A stretch of DNA of 64,000 nucleotides from Eustoma russellianum (GCA_036186865.1 AP025053.1:8450660-8514659), one strand, 5' to 3'. Counted from the stretch's first letter, positions 32,330 to 43,931 are shown. Notes: generated by a model from the sequence alone, not told the origin. Numbers and translations are program-made.

Positions 32330-35300
32330 CATCATCATCATCATCCGAACCCAGTATATCCCAACAACAGCAAAAGCTAACGTTAGGGTCTGGGGAGGGT
32401 AAGTGGTAGGCAGACAGTACCTCTATCCCAAGGGATAGAGAGTCTGCTTCCAGTGAGACCCCCGGCTCTACCTGCATAAATGACATCATAATAGCTCTAT
32501 GTTGTGCTAGTGTGTTGGTGAGTAGATTCAAGAAATACAAAGAAAGGCATTTCGATACTAAAATACACAGCACTTATATATATATACTTGTAATGTAAAA
32601 CAACGGTATAACATACACAACCAAGTGGAAAGTTAATCTAAAGTGTAGATAGTGTCTACGCCTATCTATATCCCTAAATATACTCTAAAGTGTCCATATA
32701 CATGACCTATACCTCGTTAACCTTAATCTTATGTCTCCATGAACTCCTATCCTGAACCATGTCCTCAGAGAGGTGCAAATCTAGTAGGTCGTGCCTTATC
32801 TGCTCATCCCAAGTCAGTTTGGGCCTGCCTTTACTCCTGTTTCCCTCTACAATGAGGCTTTCAATTGCTCTGACTGACGTCGTTGTCTGTCTCCGCTTGA
32901 CATGCCCAAACCATCTCAATCTTCCTTCCCTTATCTTATCTGCTATACTAGCCACGCCTAATCTTTCTCGAAATACCTCGTTTCTGATCCGGTCTAGCTT
33001 TGTATGTCCACACATCGATCTTAACATTTTCATCTCTGCCACTTCCATCTTCTGTAATTGTGACCTCTTGATGGCCCAGCAGTCTGTCCCATATAGCATT
33101 TCCGGTCGCACTGCCACCCAATAAAATTTTCCCTTTAATTTAGTTGGGAAATTTTTGTCACACAGCACCCCTGAGGCCGCCCTCCATCTACACCAGCCTG
33201 CTTGAACTCGATGTGCTACATCATTATCTATGTCGCCATTCTGCTGCACAAATGATCCTAGGTACTTAAACTTCCTTACATGTGGTACCACTTGACCATC
33301 AATGGTGAGCTGGCTATCTTCATTGTCTGCTACGCTGCTGAAGTCGCCGTGCAGATACTCAGTCTTAGAACGGCTAATCTTTAAGCCTTTTCTCTCTAAA
33401 ACACCTCTCCACTGCTCTACTCTCATACTCAGGGTATGTCTACTTTCTGCGACTAATACAATATCGTCAGCATAAAGCATACACCACGGTACTGCCTCCT
33501 GTATCGGCTTTGACAACTCGTCAAGGACAACTGCAAAAAGGAATGGGCTCAACGCAGACCCTTGATGGAGACCGACCTCCACCGGAAAGAAGTCTGTATT
33601 CCCCACAGCCGTACGAACGGTTGTTTTTGTCCTAGCATACATATCTCCAATTATGTCTATATACTTCATAGGGATCCCTCTTGCCTCCAGACTATCCCAT
33701 ATCAGACTACGCGGCACACTATCATATGCTTTTTCAAGATCGATGAAAACCATATGTAAATCGCGCTTCTTCTCCCTATACTTCTCCATTAATCTCCTGA
33801 GAATGTGTATTGCTGCCGTAGTTGACCTTCCTAGCATAAAACCAAATTGGTTCACCGTAACCTGAGTTTCTCTCCTAATTCGAGTGTCGATTATTCTCTC
33901 CCATAACTTCATGGTATGACTTAGCAACTTAATCCCTCTATAGTTCCCACAACACTGTGCGTCTCCTTTGTTCTTATATAGGGGGACCACAACACTCTTT
34001 CTCCACTCATCTGGCATCTTCCCTGTTTTGTAAATATGGTTGAACAAAGTAGTTAGCCATTGGACCCCTTCCTCTCCTAAATACTTCCACGCCTCGATGG
34101 GTATGTTATCTAGGCCGACCGCTTTAGCTCTTCCCATCTTCTTCAGTGCTCTCATCACCTCTCCTTGTGTGATGTTCTGACAATCGGAGTTATTATGTTG
34201 TCGTTGTTGGTCCGTGGTGCTTTCTCGTTCTTCATAGTCGGCAGTATTGCCGTTAAAAAGATTGTGAAAGTATGTTTGCCATTTCAACTTGATGTCTTGT
34301 GCTTTGACTAACACATGTCCATCTTCTCCTTTTATGAACTTCCCGCCTCCTAGGTCCTGCCTCTTTCGATCCCTAGCTTTGGCAATCTTGAACATATCAT
34401 GTTCTCCTTCTTTTGTTTCCAGTCTCTCATACATCCTTTTATAAGCTGCATTCTTTGCCTCTGTCACTGCCTTCTTCGCCTCCTTCCTGGCGATTTTGTA
34501 ATTATCCTTCAATCGCACTTTTTCTTCCCCATTGGAGCATATTAACAGCTCTCTAAAAATCTTTTGTTTGTCCTTTATTTTTTGTTGCACGTCCTCGTTC
34601 CACCACCACGTCTCTTTATGTACGGATTTCTTTCTTGTTGTTACCCCGAGCGTTTCTCTCGCGGCTTGAGTAATAGTAGTCGATATAGCTTCCCACATCT
34701 GATTTGTGTCATCACCTAGACGATCTAGTTTTGCAGAGATGACCTTGTCTCTGAATATATTAATTTTCTCGTCCTTCAAACTTCCCCATCGAATATTGGG
34801 TGGGAATTTTCCAACCCACTTACTCATCTTTTGGCTCAATGTTATAACTACCACTAATAAACGGTTTTGCCTCACCGCTGTCTCTCCTGGTATAACCTTG
34901 CAGTTCCTCCATAATCGTCGGTCTTCACGCCTCATCAGAAAATAATCGATCTGCGTGTGACGTCCTCCGCTGTTAAACGTGATCAAATGTGATTCTTTTT
35001 TCTTAAAAAACGAGTTTATAATGCCTAGGTCATGGGCTACTGCTAGGTCTAGCAGATCTCTACCCTGTTCGTTTCTATCTCCATAACCAAATCCGCTATG
35101 TACCGCCTGAAAACCATCATTATTCTTTCCAATATGTCCATTAAAATCACCCCCGATACAAATTCGTTCCTCTCTGGGTATTGCCTTTAACACTACATCT
35201 AAGCAATCCCAAAACCTTTTCTTCTCCTGTCCTCCTAGTCCCACTTGGGGTGCATAGGCGCAAATTACTGCTACTACCTCCTTATTTACTACTAACTTCA

Positions 35301-35572
35301 ACATATCATTATATCTAATCACATCAATCACGTTCGTGTGTAATTCTATCTTTAATAGAAATCCTACCCCATTCTTGGTCCCATCTGACCCTAAATACAA
35401 CAACTTATACCCATTACATTCTTTACCTTTATTCCCTTTCCACCTAGTTTCTTGGAGGCATGCTATATCTATCTTACGTCTCTTAAGTGTATCTATAACC
35501 TCAAACAATTTACCACTTAATGTTCCTACATTCCAAGAGGCTACCCTTAGACTATCTTCCTTTTCCACCTAG
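32330..35572 (-). mobile_element. RTE-type LINE inserted in copia A gag, 17-bp TSD
   Basis: A perfect 17-bp duplication TTTCTTCTCATATCTAT flanks it (32,313-32,329 and 35,573-35,589). The 3' end carries the short (ATC/GAT)n tail (32,329-32,345) usual for RTE elements, a 3' UTR of about 360 bases and a single ORF. The uninterrupted gag sequence in copia D (about 52,590) gives the empty-site comparison. The 5' end lies only 4 bases before the ORF, so the copy is slightly 5' truncated. Confidence 0.93.
32707..35568 (-). CDS. RTE-clade LINE endonuclease/reverse transcriptase
   Basis: One open frame of 953 codons. Residues 7-230 form the APE-type endonuclease (LRVASWNVGTLSG, ACLQETRW, GGDFNGHIG, TQIDYFLMRREDR). 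Where family members usually have QHRLLV, with the catalytic His, this copy has QNRLLV. Residues about 470-780 are the reverse transcriptase (GRAKAVGLDNIPIEAWKYLG, IDLEKAYDSVPR, GLHQGSALSPFLF, MLYADDIVL). The C-terminal part has RMLRSMCGHTK-type sequence (reads KMLRSMCGHTKLDRIRNEVF) and RWFGHVKRR, typical of plant RTE proteins. The first codon in the open stretch is GTG preceded by a stop, so the natural start is lost. The protein would nick target DNA and prime cDNA synthesis. The open frame suggests a young insertion, but mobility is doubtful. Confidence 0.92.
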   Translation of the reverse strand: MEKEDSLRVASWNVGTLSGKLFEVIDTLKRRKIDIACLQETRWKGNKGKECNGYKLLYLGSDGTKNGVGFLLKIELHTNVIDVIRYNDMLKLVVNKEVVAVICAYAPQVGLGGQEKKRFWDCLDVVLKAIPREERICIGGDFNGHIGKNNDGFQAVHSGFGYGDRNEQGRDLLDLAVAHDLGIINSFFKKKESHLITFNSGGRHTQIDYFLMRREDRRLWRNCKVIPGETAVRQNRLLVVVITLSQKMSKWVGKFPPNIRWGSLKDEKINIFRDKVISAKLDRLGDDTNQMWEAISTTITQAARETLGVTTRKKSVHKETWWWNEDVQQKIKDKQKIFRELLICSNGEEKVRLKDNYKIARKEAKKAVTEAKNAAYKRMYERLETKEGEHDMFKIAKARDRKRQDLGGGKFIKGEDGHVLVKAQDIKLKWQTYFHNLFNGNTADYEERESTTDQQRQHNNSDCQNITQGEVMRALKKMGRAKAVGLDNIPIEAWKYLGEEGVQWLTTLFNHIYKTGKMPDEWRKSVVVPLYKNKGDAQCCGNYRGIKLLSHTMKLWERIIDTRIRRETQVTVNQFGFMLGRSTTAAIHILRRLMEKYREKKRDLHMVFIDLEKAYDSVPRSLIWDSLEARGIPMKYIDIIGDMYARTKTTVRTAVGNTDFFPVEVGLHQGSALSPFLFAVVLDELSKPIQEAVPWCMLYADDIVLVAESRHTLSMRVEQWRGVLERKGLKISRSKTEYLHGDFSSVADNEDSQLTIDGQVVPHVRKFKYLGSFVQQNGDIDNDVAHRVQAGWCRWRAASGVLCDKNFPTKLKGKFYWVAVRPEMLYGTDCWAIKRSQLQKMEVAEMKMLRSMCGHTKLDRIRNEVFRERLGVASIADKIREGRLRWFGHVKRRQTTTSVRAIESLIVEGNRSKGRPKLTWDEQIRHDLLDLHLSEDMVQDRSSWRHKIKVNEV

Positions 35573-35589
35573 TTTCTTCTCATATCTAT

Positions 35590-36210
35590 ATGGTACAAAA
35601 TTGTATTTCTTATGATATGAAGAAGAAGTATGACGAGATGTGGGGAAAGGGGGTCCTTGCGTCATCTTAGATGCCGTTTTAGTTTTGGAGTGTCTACTTT
35701 CTTAGACACTACAAACTTGGTTGGTTTAATGGATACTTCATTTGTTTCAATGTATCCTAAACCCGTCTTATCACTATCATGCTTTTGTGAAGAAATAATG
35801 TGATCTAGCATGTTTGTTCCCGTATCAAATTTCTTCACCATTTTCTCTAAATCCGTATTCCTTGATTTCAAACTTGAAATCTCGGATTTCATTTCATTAT
35901 TTTGCATGGTCAATGATGAGATCTCTGTCTTTAATGCAGTAATGATGCATGACGACTCTTCTTTTGAATCGTTTAATTGAGTGACAAGATTCTCGTTAGA
36001 AGATTCTAACAATTTCTTGTCTTCAATTAACCGTTTCTTTTGTTTTGCAAGATTTCTAGCAAACTTATTTAATTCAAGGTATTCAACATATAAATCATCA
36101 TAAGATAGTTCAGAATCCGAGTCAGAATCAGAATTTACCTCATTTTCAAATAGTGGAGGCATTTGGCTTGACATATCTTTTTCTTCGGTTTCGTGGCTAG
36201 TGGTTGCCAT
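35590..36210 (-). pseudogene. copia A gag, 5' part, internally deleted
   Basis: Begins ATG at 36,210 (MATTSHETEEKDMSSQMPPL), then jumps to the acidic DSDSDSELSYDDLYVEYLEL segment and a long coiled coil (KQKKRLIEDKKLLESSNENL to LKSRNTDLEKMVKKF). In copia D the same start is followed by the DGESF..WK gag core, UBN2 region and a CCHC knuckle before the coiled coil. Those parts, roughly 1 kb, are absent here. The frame stops after LKRHLR, then the RTE insertion follows. The product would be a small coiled-coil gag derivative without RNA-binding knuckle. Confidence 0.85.
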
Positions 36211-36252
36211 CTCACACAGATCGATGGATCTTCTTGTTGTGAGTGTTCCTGC

Positions 36253-36264
36253 GCTCTGACACCA
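36253..36264 (-). promoter_or_regulatory. primer-binding site of copia A (tRNA-iMet)
   Basis: The minus strand reads TGGTGTCAGAGC, one mismatch from TGGTATCAGAGC, two bases inside the 5' LTR. Confidence 0.88.
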
Positions 36265-36266
36265 CT

Positions 36267-38875
36267 TGTAGGATCTTCAAGGAACCACTAGAAGGGGAGG
36301 TTGAATAGTGAGTGCGGAAAATGTGGTTTTTAAAATTGTTTTGACTCAAGAACTCAACTTCTGAAAACAGTTTCTGTTTTCAGGACCAGTTCTAAAACGT
36401 TTTTAAAACCAGGTTGTAGGTCTTCAAAAATTCTAAAATTTTGAGAGAACTTATCCTCAGATGTTATGAGTGTCTCCTAAATATTTCAGATTTAAATTCA
36501 ACCTTTAACCCATTCAAAAATCATTGGTGTTCAGATTGCACGAATCTGCCAGAAACGGTAGAATGTTTTGAGAAATTTATTCCTATTTGTACGTAACTCC
36601 AAATGCTCTGAAATGTTAACCAATAACCCCTTATATGTTATATTTAAATGGTTTGAAACAGTTTTGAAAAATTCTTTCGGGAAGTTAGTCAAATACACTC
36701 AAAGTCTCAACCTTTGCAAGCCTGAAAATCAGACTGCACTAGTCTCAAAACTTTGGACGTTTGATTGAATTATACTTATCCAAAAGGGTTGAAACTTGTG
36801 CCAAATTAACCTTAAGACGTGTTGCTATTATTCTGGAAAGTTTCGTAATTTTTGAAAAACGTTTACTATTTTTACGAACGTAATCAAAAAGAGTAAACAG
36901 TGCTGAAACAGAATATAAGTGCTGAAAGTAAATGAAACCAAGAATTTTATACTGGTTCGGTTATAAACAACCTACTCTAGTCTTCGAGGAACACCTTCCT
37001 CGGTTCACACTAATAACACAACATAAATACACCTTACCACAGGGTTGATAGAGTTACACACCAACTCCAACCCTTTACAAACCTTGTATGATGAATACAA
37101 TACGCACGAACACCACCACCTTGCAAGATTGAAGATTGATCACACCTTGATCAATCTTTTACAAAGATAAAGAATGTGTGGTAGTCTAAGATAAGCCTAT
37201 TCAAGAATATGAATGTAAGTACAATAGGCTTTTAGGAAGAAGAAAGAAAGAAAGGTAGAAAAGAAGGCTGGAACACGTTTTTGATCTTTTAATTTGTAAG
37301 ACTTGGTCTTCTGCTTATTTTGCTCTTCTTCCTTCCCTTTTTATCAATTATGGCCATCCCCCCTTGGTCCCTTCTCCTCTTGAAAATTATCTTCTAAATC
37401 CTTGGAAGAATGTGTGGCATCATTGTGACATGTCTTTGCTTACTTGGCATCTCCTCATTGGATGATCATTAAACTTTTGCTTACTTGGCACTCATTGATT
37501 GGTTGAATGTTGTCATCACTTGATGACTAGGAAAATCTGAGAATTCTACTAAAAACATGTGCCAAAATTACCATAAAACAATTACCATAACTTCCAAGAT
37601 CATCACATAAATTAAGCAAGATAATTTCCTCCAAAAATAACATGAAAAAATCGCCCATTATGATCATGCACATGCTGAAATTTCAGAATGTGTAACATTC
37701 ATCTTTTATTCAAATTATTGCCTGTTTTGCATTGATTTAATCCACTAAATTCAATCACCATTTAGTATGCAATATTCTCTTCTTTTATGGAATAGAAATT
37801 AGGCACCAACAAGGCCAATATTTCAGCCAAGATACATTATACACATGCTGAAATTTTCAGCATGTGTGATATTAAAGAATATCACTTTCTTTATTCATAA
37901 AATATTTAAAACACTTCCAAATTGTCTACTAATTAATCCACCTTAATCAAGACACAAAATATAGCTAATAATGGATGATAAAAATCGCCCAACACTATAG
38001 TACACATGCTGAATTTTCAGCATGTGTCACACTGTGATAAAATTTGAAATCTTACCTTTTGTAGCTTCTTTCTTTAAGTCACCAACTTTGTATGCTTCAT
38101 TCTTGACCAACCATTATGCCAACAAGGCTCCACATATGCTCCATCTCAGCTTGAGTAGGCGTGTAAATAGATTTTGACATGTGATGAATTTTATTTTTGC
38201 AAACTTTGTAAAATAGTGCACATTTAATAATACACATATGGTATATTCCTATCAGCCCTTAATTTAATTTTCTAGAACACTTTAAGATGTATGACATATG
38301 TAAAAAGTGTCTAGATACATGTCGTATGATGTGCCAAAACGTTCCACGTGTTGTGTATGTAGAAAACCGAATTTTCGATGTTTATTTATTATCCGATTTT
38401 TCTCTAATTAAATTCCAACTTTTTGCACATGTTATATATATTATGTTACACATAATATACATAATATAAACTTTATTATTCAGCTCATAAGGCTGATTAA
38501 AGTGGCGCCATTTACATGTGACAAAATTGAAATTGGAATCTCCACAATTTGGCCTTAATGTGGGGTGATTTTTGTGTACCAACATGGAATGATTTTATGG
38601 CTGCATATAACATGTAGGCCACGAAAATTATTGATATTTTTTAGGTGCTGGGGAAGTTTTGGTATTCGCCCGATACGACAATTTTTGGTTTAGAACCTTT
38701 TAACGTGTCGTATTTAATTTGTCATCACCATGACTTATATCATATGATATAAGACCTGAATATACTCATAAATATGAGTTAAGTATGGTGGTGTGACGTT
38801 ACCGTACGTACGTAAAATATATAACGTATCGGTAGTACGTTGGAATATGTGTGTATGTGCCTTTTTCAAAAAATC

Positions 38876-38918
<43 letters not shown>

Positions 38919-39282
38919 GTGTATATATGATGAGAGGAGGAGGAGGAAACTTTCCTTTCTTCATCTTGTTGCCTTTGTGCCTTGTCCAAATGTTGCTTCC
39001 TTTAATGAACTACTTAGTTTAATTAACTAAGTACTTCACTTAATGAACTAGTTTAGTTCATTAATGGTGGCACTTGAAAATAGTACAAACACAACAAATG
39101 TTTGTCATTTGATGTAAGCTTTAACGCTTCATGGCTCGTTAGTACGGCAATAATATATATGAACTATATAAGGTAACTTTCATGCAACAACGTGTTATGT
39201 CATAAAATATGTCATGCATTTCTTTGTAACATGTTATTTAAATCATGCATTTTGAAATCACTCAAACCCCATTTTCTCAACA
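36267..39282 (-). repeat. 5' LTR of copia A (3016 bp)
   Basis: TGTAGGATC...CTCAACA. It is about 95% similar by eye to 28,747-31,804. It lacks about 46 bases (the GGCTGGCCATCTATTTATGG block) near 38,648 and keeps a palindromic block at 37,665-37,715 that the other LTR has lost. A (TA)n run lies at 38,879-38,918. Confidence 0.9.
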
Positions 39283-39386
39283 TGTATATCACATAAACGT
39301 GTCAAGTAATAATTTATTTATGCATTTTGTAGACTCGTAGCATTTAAATGATGCATTTGTAAAACATTCAAACATTTTCCTCAACA
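39283..39386 (-). repeat. copia long LTR C1, right end
   Basis: Resumes with the duplicated tgtat after copia A, matches 39,873-39,972 almost base for base, and ends CTCAACA. Confidence 0.88.
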
Positions 39387-39972
39387 ATACGACAATTTCG
39401 GTTTATGACCTTGTAACGTATCGTTATAATTTTGACGTCACCATGTCTTGTATCATATGATATAAGACCTGAATATACTCATAAATATGAGATGTAATAG
39501 TGGTGTGACGTCGATGTACGTTTGTAATATATGTAACGTGCTGGTAGTACGTCGGAATATATGTGTATTATGCCTTTTAAAAAGTATGAATATATATATA
39601 ATATATATATATATATGGCGTGTAAAGTTAAACAGGGAGGAGACTTTCTATTTCCAAATTTGTTGCCTTGTAGCTTCCACCAAATATGTCTCCATTTAAT
39701 GAACTAGTTAGTTCATTAACTTAAGCATTCAACTTAACGAACTGGTTTAGTTCATTAATTGTGGCACCTGAAAATAGTACAAAGACAGCAAATGTTTGCC
39801 ATATGATGTAAGCTTTAACACTTCATGGCTTGTTAGCACGGAAACAATATATATAAGCATATGAAGCATGTATATCACATAAACGTGTCAAGTAACAATT
39901 TATTTATGCATTTTGTAGACTCGTAGCATTTAATCATGCGTTTGTAAAACATTCAAACACTTTTTCTCAACA
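39387..39972 (-). repeat. copia long LTR C2, left-truncated, 3' LTR of copia D
   Basis: Starts abruptly at ATACGACAATTT, equivalent to position 28,210 of C1, and runs to CTCAACA next to the PPT of copia D. About 90% similar to C1 by eye. It touches the end of C1 directly, so two LTRs lie in tandem with no interior between them. Confidence 0.85.
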
Positions 39973-40260
39973 ATCTCCCCCTTTTGATGATTTACAAAAT
40001 AACATAGGTTCATGATTTAAATATAATCGCTCCCCTTCCAATTATGCACAAATTTGAATTTTGAATTTTATGGTATCGTGTGCTCCCCCTTAAGTCATGC
40101 AATCATGCTTTCTCTCCTCCTTAAATCATGCTCTCTATCCCCCTTAAATCCTGCTCCCTCTCCCCCTTTATTTTGTAAATGATATCAAAAGTACATGTAA
40201 GGATGGAAAGAAATATCAATTTATAGCAAATTAATTAAAATCATGCCTAATTTTGAGCGT
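39973..40260 (-). other. polypurine tract region of copia D
   Basis: CTCCCCCTTTT next to the LTR, followed by further tracts (40,034, 40,083, 40,113, 40,138, 40,160), the same arrangement as in copia A. Confidence 0.75.
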
Positions 40261-40264
40261 AGAT

Positions 40265-42596
40265 TTTCATACGTGGCTTGATTAAGTGCTTCGGTGAATA
40301 TGTCGACTACTTGTGCTTCTGCACGTACATGTTCTATAACGATATCAACATTGTTTACATGATCACGAAGAAAGTGATATCATACATCTGTGTGCTTTGC
40401 CTTAGAGTGTAATACGAGGTTCTTAGACAAATTGATAGCACTTATACTATCACAATAAAAAGGGATGCGATTTAGCGTTATTCCAAAATCAGATAGTTGT
40501 TGTTTTGGCCATAAAAGTTGTGTGCAACAAAGGCTAAGTGCCATGTATTCTGCTTCAGTAGTAGATAATGCTACACTTGCTTGCTTTTTCGAAAACCAAG
40601 ATGTCAATGAATTTCCAATAAATTGACATGTGCCACTTGTGCTTTTTCTATCTATTTTGCATCCGCCATAATCCGCATTATTATAAGCATGCAAGTCAAT
40701 TCAAAATTCTTATCATACCAAATTCCTAAAGTGGGAGCATGCTTAATGTATCAAAATATCCTTTTTACAGCATTATAGTGTGACACTTTAGGGTTGCTTT
40801 GGAAACGAGCAAACATACAAACACTAAACATGATATCGGGTCTACTTGTAGTGAGATAAAGCAAAGAACCAATCATAGACCTATACAAACCATTATCAAA
40901 GTCTTTTCCGTTCTCATCTTTATCAAGTTTAGTGGTTACACTCATAGGGGTGGGGGATGGTTTCAAGTTTTCAAAATTAAACTTTTTCATCATGTCATTC
41001 ACATATTTTACTTGGCTTATATGGATTCCTTTACTAGTTTGCTTAATTTTCAAGACAAGAAAATAATTCAATTCACCAGCCATAGACATTTCGAATTCGG
41101 ATTTCATGCATATTTCAAATTCTTTAACTAGTTTATGAGATGTAAATCCAAAGACAATGTCATCAATATAAATTTGAATAATAAGTAAATCCAATTTTTC
41201 TTGTTTCAAGAATAGAGTACTATCTATGGTGCCTCATTTAAATCCATTTTCTAAAAGAAAGGTAGCAAAACGATCATACCAAGCCCTAGATTCTTGTTTT
41301 AAGCCATATAGTACCTTCTTTATTTTTACACATGAATAGGATATTTTAAATCTCAAAACCAGGTGGTTGTTTTACATGTACTTCTTCTTGTATAAAGACT
41401 TTTAAAAATACACTTTTTACGACCATTTGATAAAGTTTAAAATCCTTCATGCAAGAAATAGCAAGTTATAATCGTATGACTTCTAAGCGTGCTAAGGGTG
41501 CAAATGTTTCTTCGTAGTCTATTCCCTCTTCTTGATTATATCCTTGTGCTACAAGCCTTGCTTTGTTTGTAATGAGTTTACCCTCTTCATTCATTTTATT
41601 TCTAAAGATCCACTTTGTGCCTATTATCGTTTTATCTTATGGTCGTGGCACTAAGTCCCATACATCATTTCTTGTGAATTTATTTAATTCATCATGCATA
41701 ACGTCAATCCAAGAAGAATCATTTAAAGCATCAAATACATTCTTGGGTTCAATTTCAGATATCATAGCATGGAATTGATTTATTTTGTCCGGATTTATTC
41801 TTCTACGTGGTCGGACACCTTGTGTTATGTCGCCTATAATAAGGTCGTGTGGGTGATCTTTATGCCATCTTGGTCGATTATTTTCTAAGTTTTCATGTAT
41901 TTCTAAGTGATCATGCATTTCTAGCGTGTTGTGTTCGTCGTGTACGATATTTTCTTGTATATCATCTAACACGGGCTTTAGTTCAAAATCATCGACACTT
42001 CCTTTATTTATTTCATATTCACTGAATTCATTAAATTTCACATGAATGGGTTCTAAAATTTATCTAGTGATAGGATCAAAACATCTATATGCTTTAGAAT
42101 GCATAGAATATCCAACAAAGATGCATTCAATGGATTTAGACTCAAATTTATCTAGATTATCTTTTGTATTCAAAACAAAGCATTTTCAACCAAACACACC
42201 AAAGTAATCAATTTTAGGCATGCGATCATTCAAAATTTCATAAGTTTTATTTGTTTTCTTTCTAATCGATAACCGGTTAACTATATAGCATGCACAATTT
42301 ACGGCTTCCACCCACAAGAATCTAGGCAACTTATTTTCACATAGCATATTTCTTGCAATTTCATGTAGTGTCCTATTCTTTCTTTCTACTACTCCGTTTA
42401 ATTTTGGTGTTCTAGGTGGCAAAAACTCGTGTTTAATACCTTTTTCTTCGCAAAATGCAATCATGTCCTTATTTTTAAACTCGCCGCCTTTGTTGCTCCT
42501 AATCTTTTTCACATTCAAACCATACTCATTTTCAAGTTGTTTTATTAATTGAGCAATCTCAACGGCACTATCATCTTTATTAGCAAGAAATAAAGT
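40265..42596 (-). pseudogene. copia D pol, 3' part: integrase, reverse transcriptase, RNase H
   Basis: Sense order from 42,596: the rest of the integrase core (KIRSNKGGEFKNKD, with Asn where the catalytic Asp is usual, and PKLNGVVERKNRTLHEIARN with the Glu), then an acidic linker (42,041-41,637) ending in the RT start WIDVMHDELNKFTRNDVWDL. The RT is broken by stops between about 41,630 and 41,210. Its second half (41,209-40,751) has IYIDDIVFGF and LNYFLVLKIKQTSKGIHISQ. RNase H (40,694-40,380) reads YGGCKIDRKSTSGTCQFIGN, STTEAEYMALSLCCTQLLWP and FYCDSISAINLS. The order IN-RT-RH marks Ty1/copia. Many stops; not functional. Confidence 0.9.
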
Positions 42597-42601
42597 CCAT
42601 G

Positions 42602-43916
42602 TGATGAGGCTCAAGATCCTCCTCATGATAATCTTGCACAAGGACCCTCTAACGAGACACATAGGGGTCCCTTTACAAGAGGCCAAGCGAGACGACTAGG
42701 TTTTGACACTGGTGCTTTCTTGACAAGGCATGTGCAAGAGATACCAACACATGGTGGGCAGCATTGGGTGCTCATCATTGAGGCTGTGACTTGATTATCC
42801 TTGAGTCTATTGATGTAAGGGTTGGTGGGAGGACATGATGGTCATTTCATGCGTTGTCGCCGTAATATCGAGTCTAGTTGTTTGAGTTGTCTTTGTTTTG
42901 GGTCTAGTATATTTTATAGCATCTTTTAGTATGTGTTTCTAGTGCTAATGGCTGTGTTTGAGTGTTTTCTAAGGTGACAAGGCTAAATAAGGAAGGTGGC
43001 TTGAAGAGTCTCTATCTTTCAGGAAGGCAGCCGGACACCAGTCGGTATTTTGGATGCCCAGGTCGGAATACTGATCCAATTGTGTTCAAACAACTTGGAG
43101 GTTTTAGATAACTCAATTTGAGACGATTTTGATGTTTCGCACTTTTCTTAATTCGGGCTATAAGATGGACTAAAATCAGATGCAAGTTGGGAATCCAGAA
43201 TGGAAAGTACTGAAGTTCACTGGATTGATATCTAGTATTTGGAAGCCCGTATCTCTGTCAAGAAGAGTCCAAAGGAGGTGATTCAAAATCCCAAATTCAA
43301 GATAATTTCATGAGCTACAACTTTGCTGAAGAGAGCAAACCCTAATTCGGCGTCTAGAAGCGGGTATAAGTCAACAACCGACAGGATGTATTCCAGGGCT
43401 AGATTTTAGGGATTTGGATTATGTAATCTTCCTTGATTAGCTTTGACTTGTCTTTTATGTAGATTTGATTTAGATTGATAGGTAGTAATGTGAAGACTTT
43501 GATTTATCATTTATCTTTTAGGAATAACCAAAATATAGCTTTATATAAGGTAGGAAATGTAGCAAGAGAAAACAGTTTTCTCAGAATTTCAATTTCAGGT
43601 TTCATACCAAACTTTTGGTAACTTTGTGCTTGTAACCGTGGGTTGCTTGTTGAGTGTTTTCCTTTGGTTTCCACAAATTAAAAATCAAGGCTAGATCCAA
43701 TCAAGGTTTGAGCAAACCTAGTTGGTGAATCACAATCCAAGGATACGGAACGACGTGTTGGATTGGGAGATTCGAATTGCTCGACGTAGACGTTGTTGAT
43801 TTCTCTTGTCCAAGAAGGTGGTGTTTGCGCCATTGTCCCACGCAAGGGTTGATCAAAGGTGTCTTTTGGAGTTGAAAGAAACGGTCGTTATTTTCATACG
43901 ATCCAAGATCGTATCA
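42602..43916 (+). repeat. gypsy 5' LTR (1315 bp)
   Basis: TGATGAGGCT...GATCGTATCA. It contains near its start, in one frame, the sequence that encodes the C-terminal tail of the polyprotein when read in the 3' copy. A TATATAAGG box lies near 43,549. Confidence 0.95.
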
Positions 43917-43919
43917 AAG

Positions 43920-43931
43920 TGGTATCAGAGC
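43920..43931 (+). promoter_or_regulatory. primer-binding site of the gypsy element (tRNA-iMet)
   Basis: TGGTATCAGAGC, exact consensus, three bases after the 5' LTR. Confidence 0.95.

Larger units (their letters stand above)
28747..39282 (-). mobile_element. copia A: gag-only LTR retrotransposon with 3-kb LTRs, TSD tgtat
   Basis: Two LTRs (28,747-31,804 and 36,267-39,282) frame a short interior of about 1.2 kb once the RTE insertion is removed. Flanking duplications are tgtat (28,742-28,746 and 39,283-39,287). The target was a copia LTR of the same superfamily: the uninterrupted site is visible at about 39,870. Sense order: 5' LTR, PBS (36,253-36,264), partial gag, multiple PPT-like tracts, 3' LTR. 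No protease, integrase, RT or RNase H is present, so it would have depended on enzymes from relatives such as copia D. Confidence 0.9.

Noticed and set aside
32707..35568. A host gene resembling those labelled craniofacial development protein 2-like
   Set aside because: That label is a common misannotation of RTE LINE endonuclease/RT frames; motifs, tail and TSD show an RTE element.
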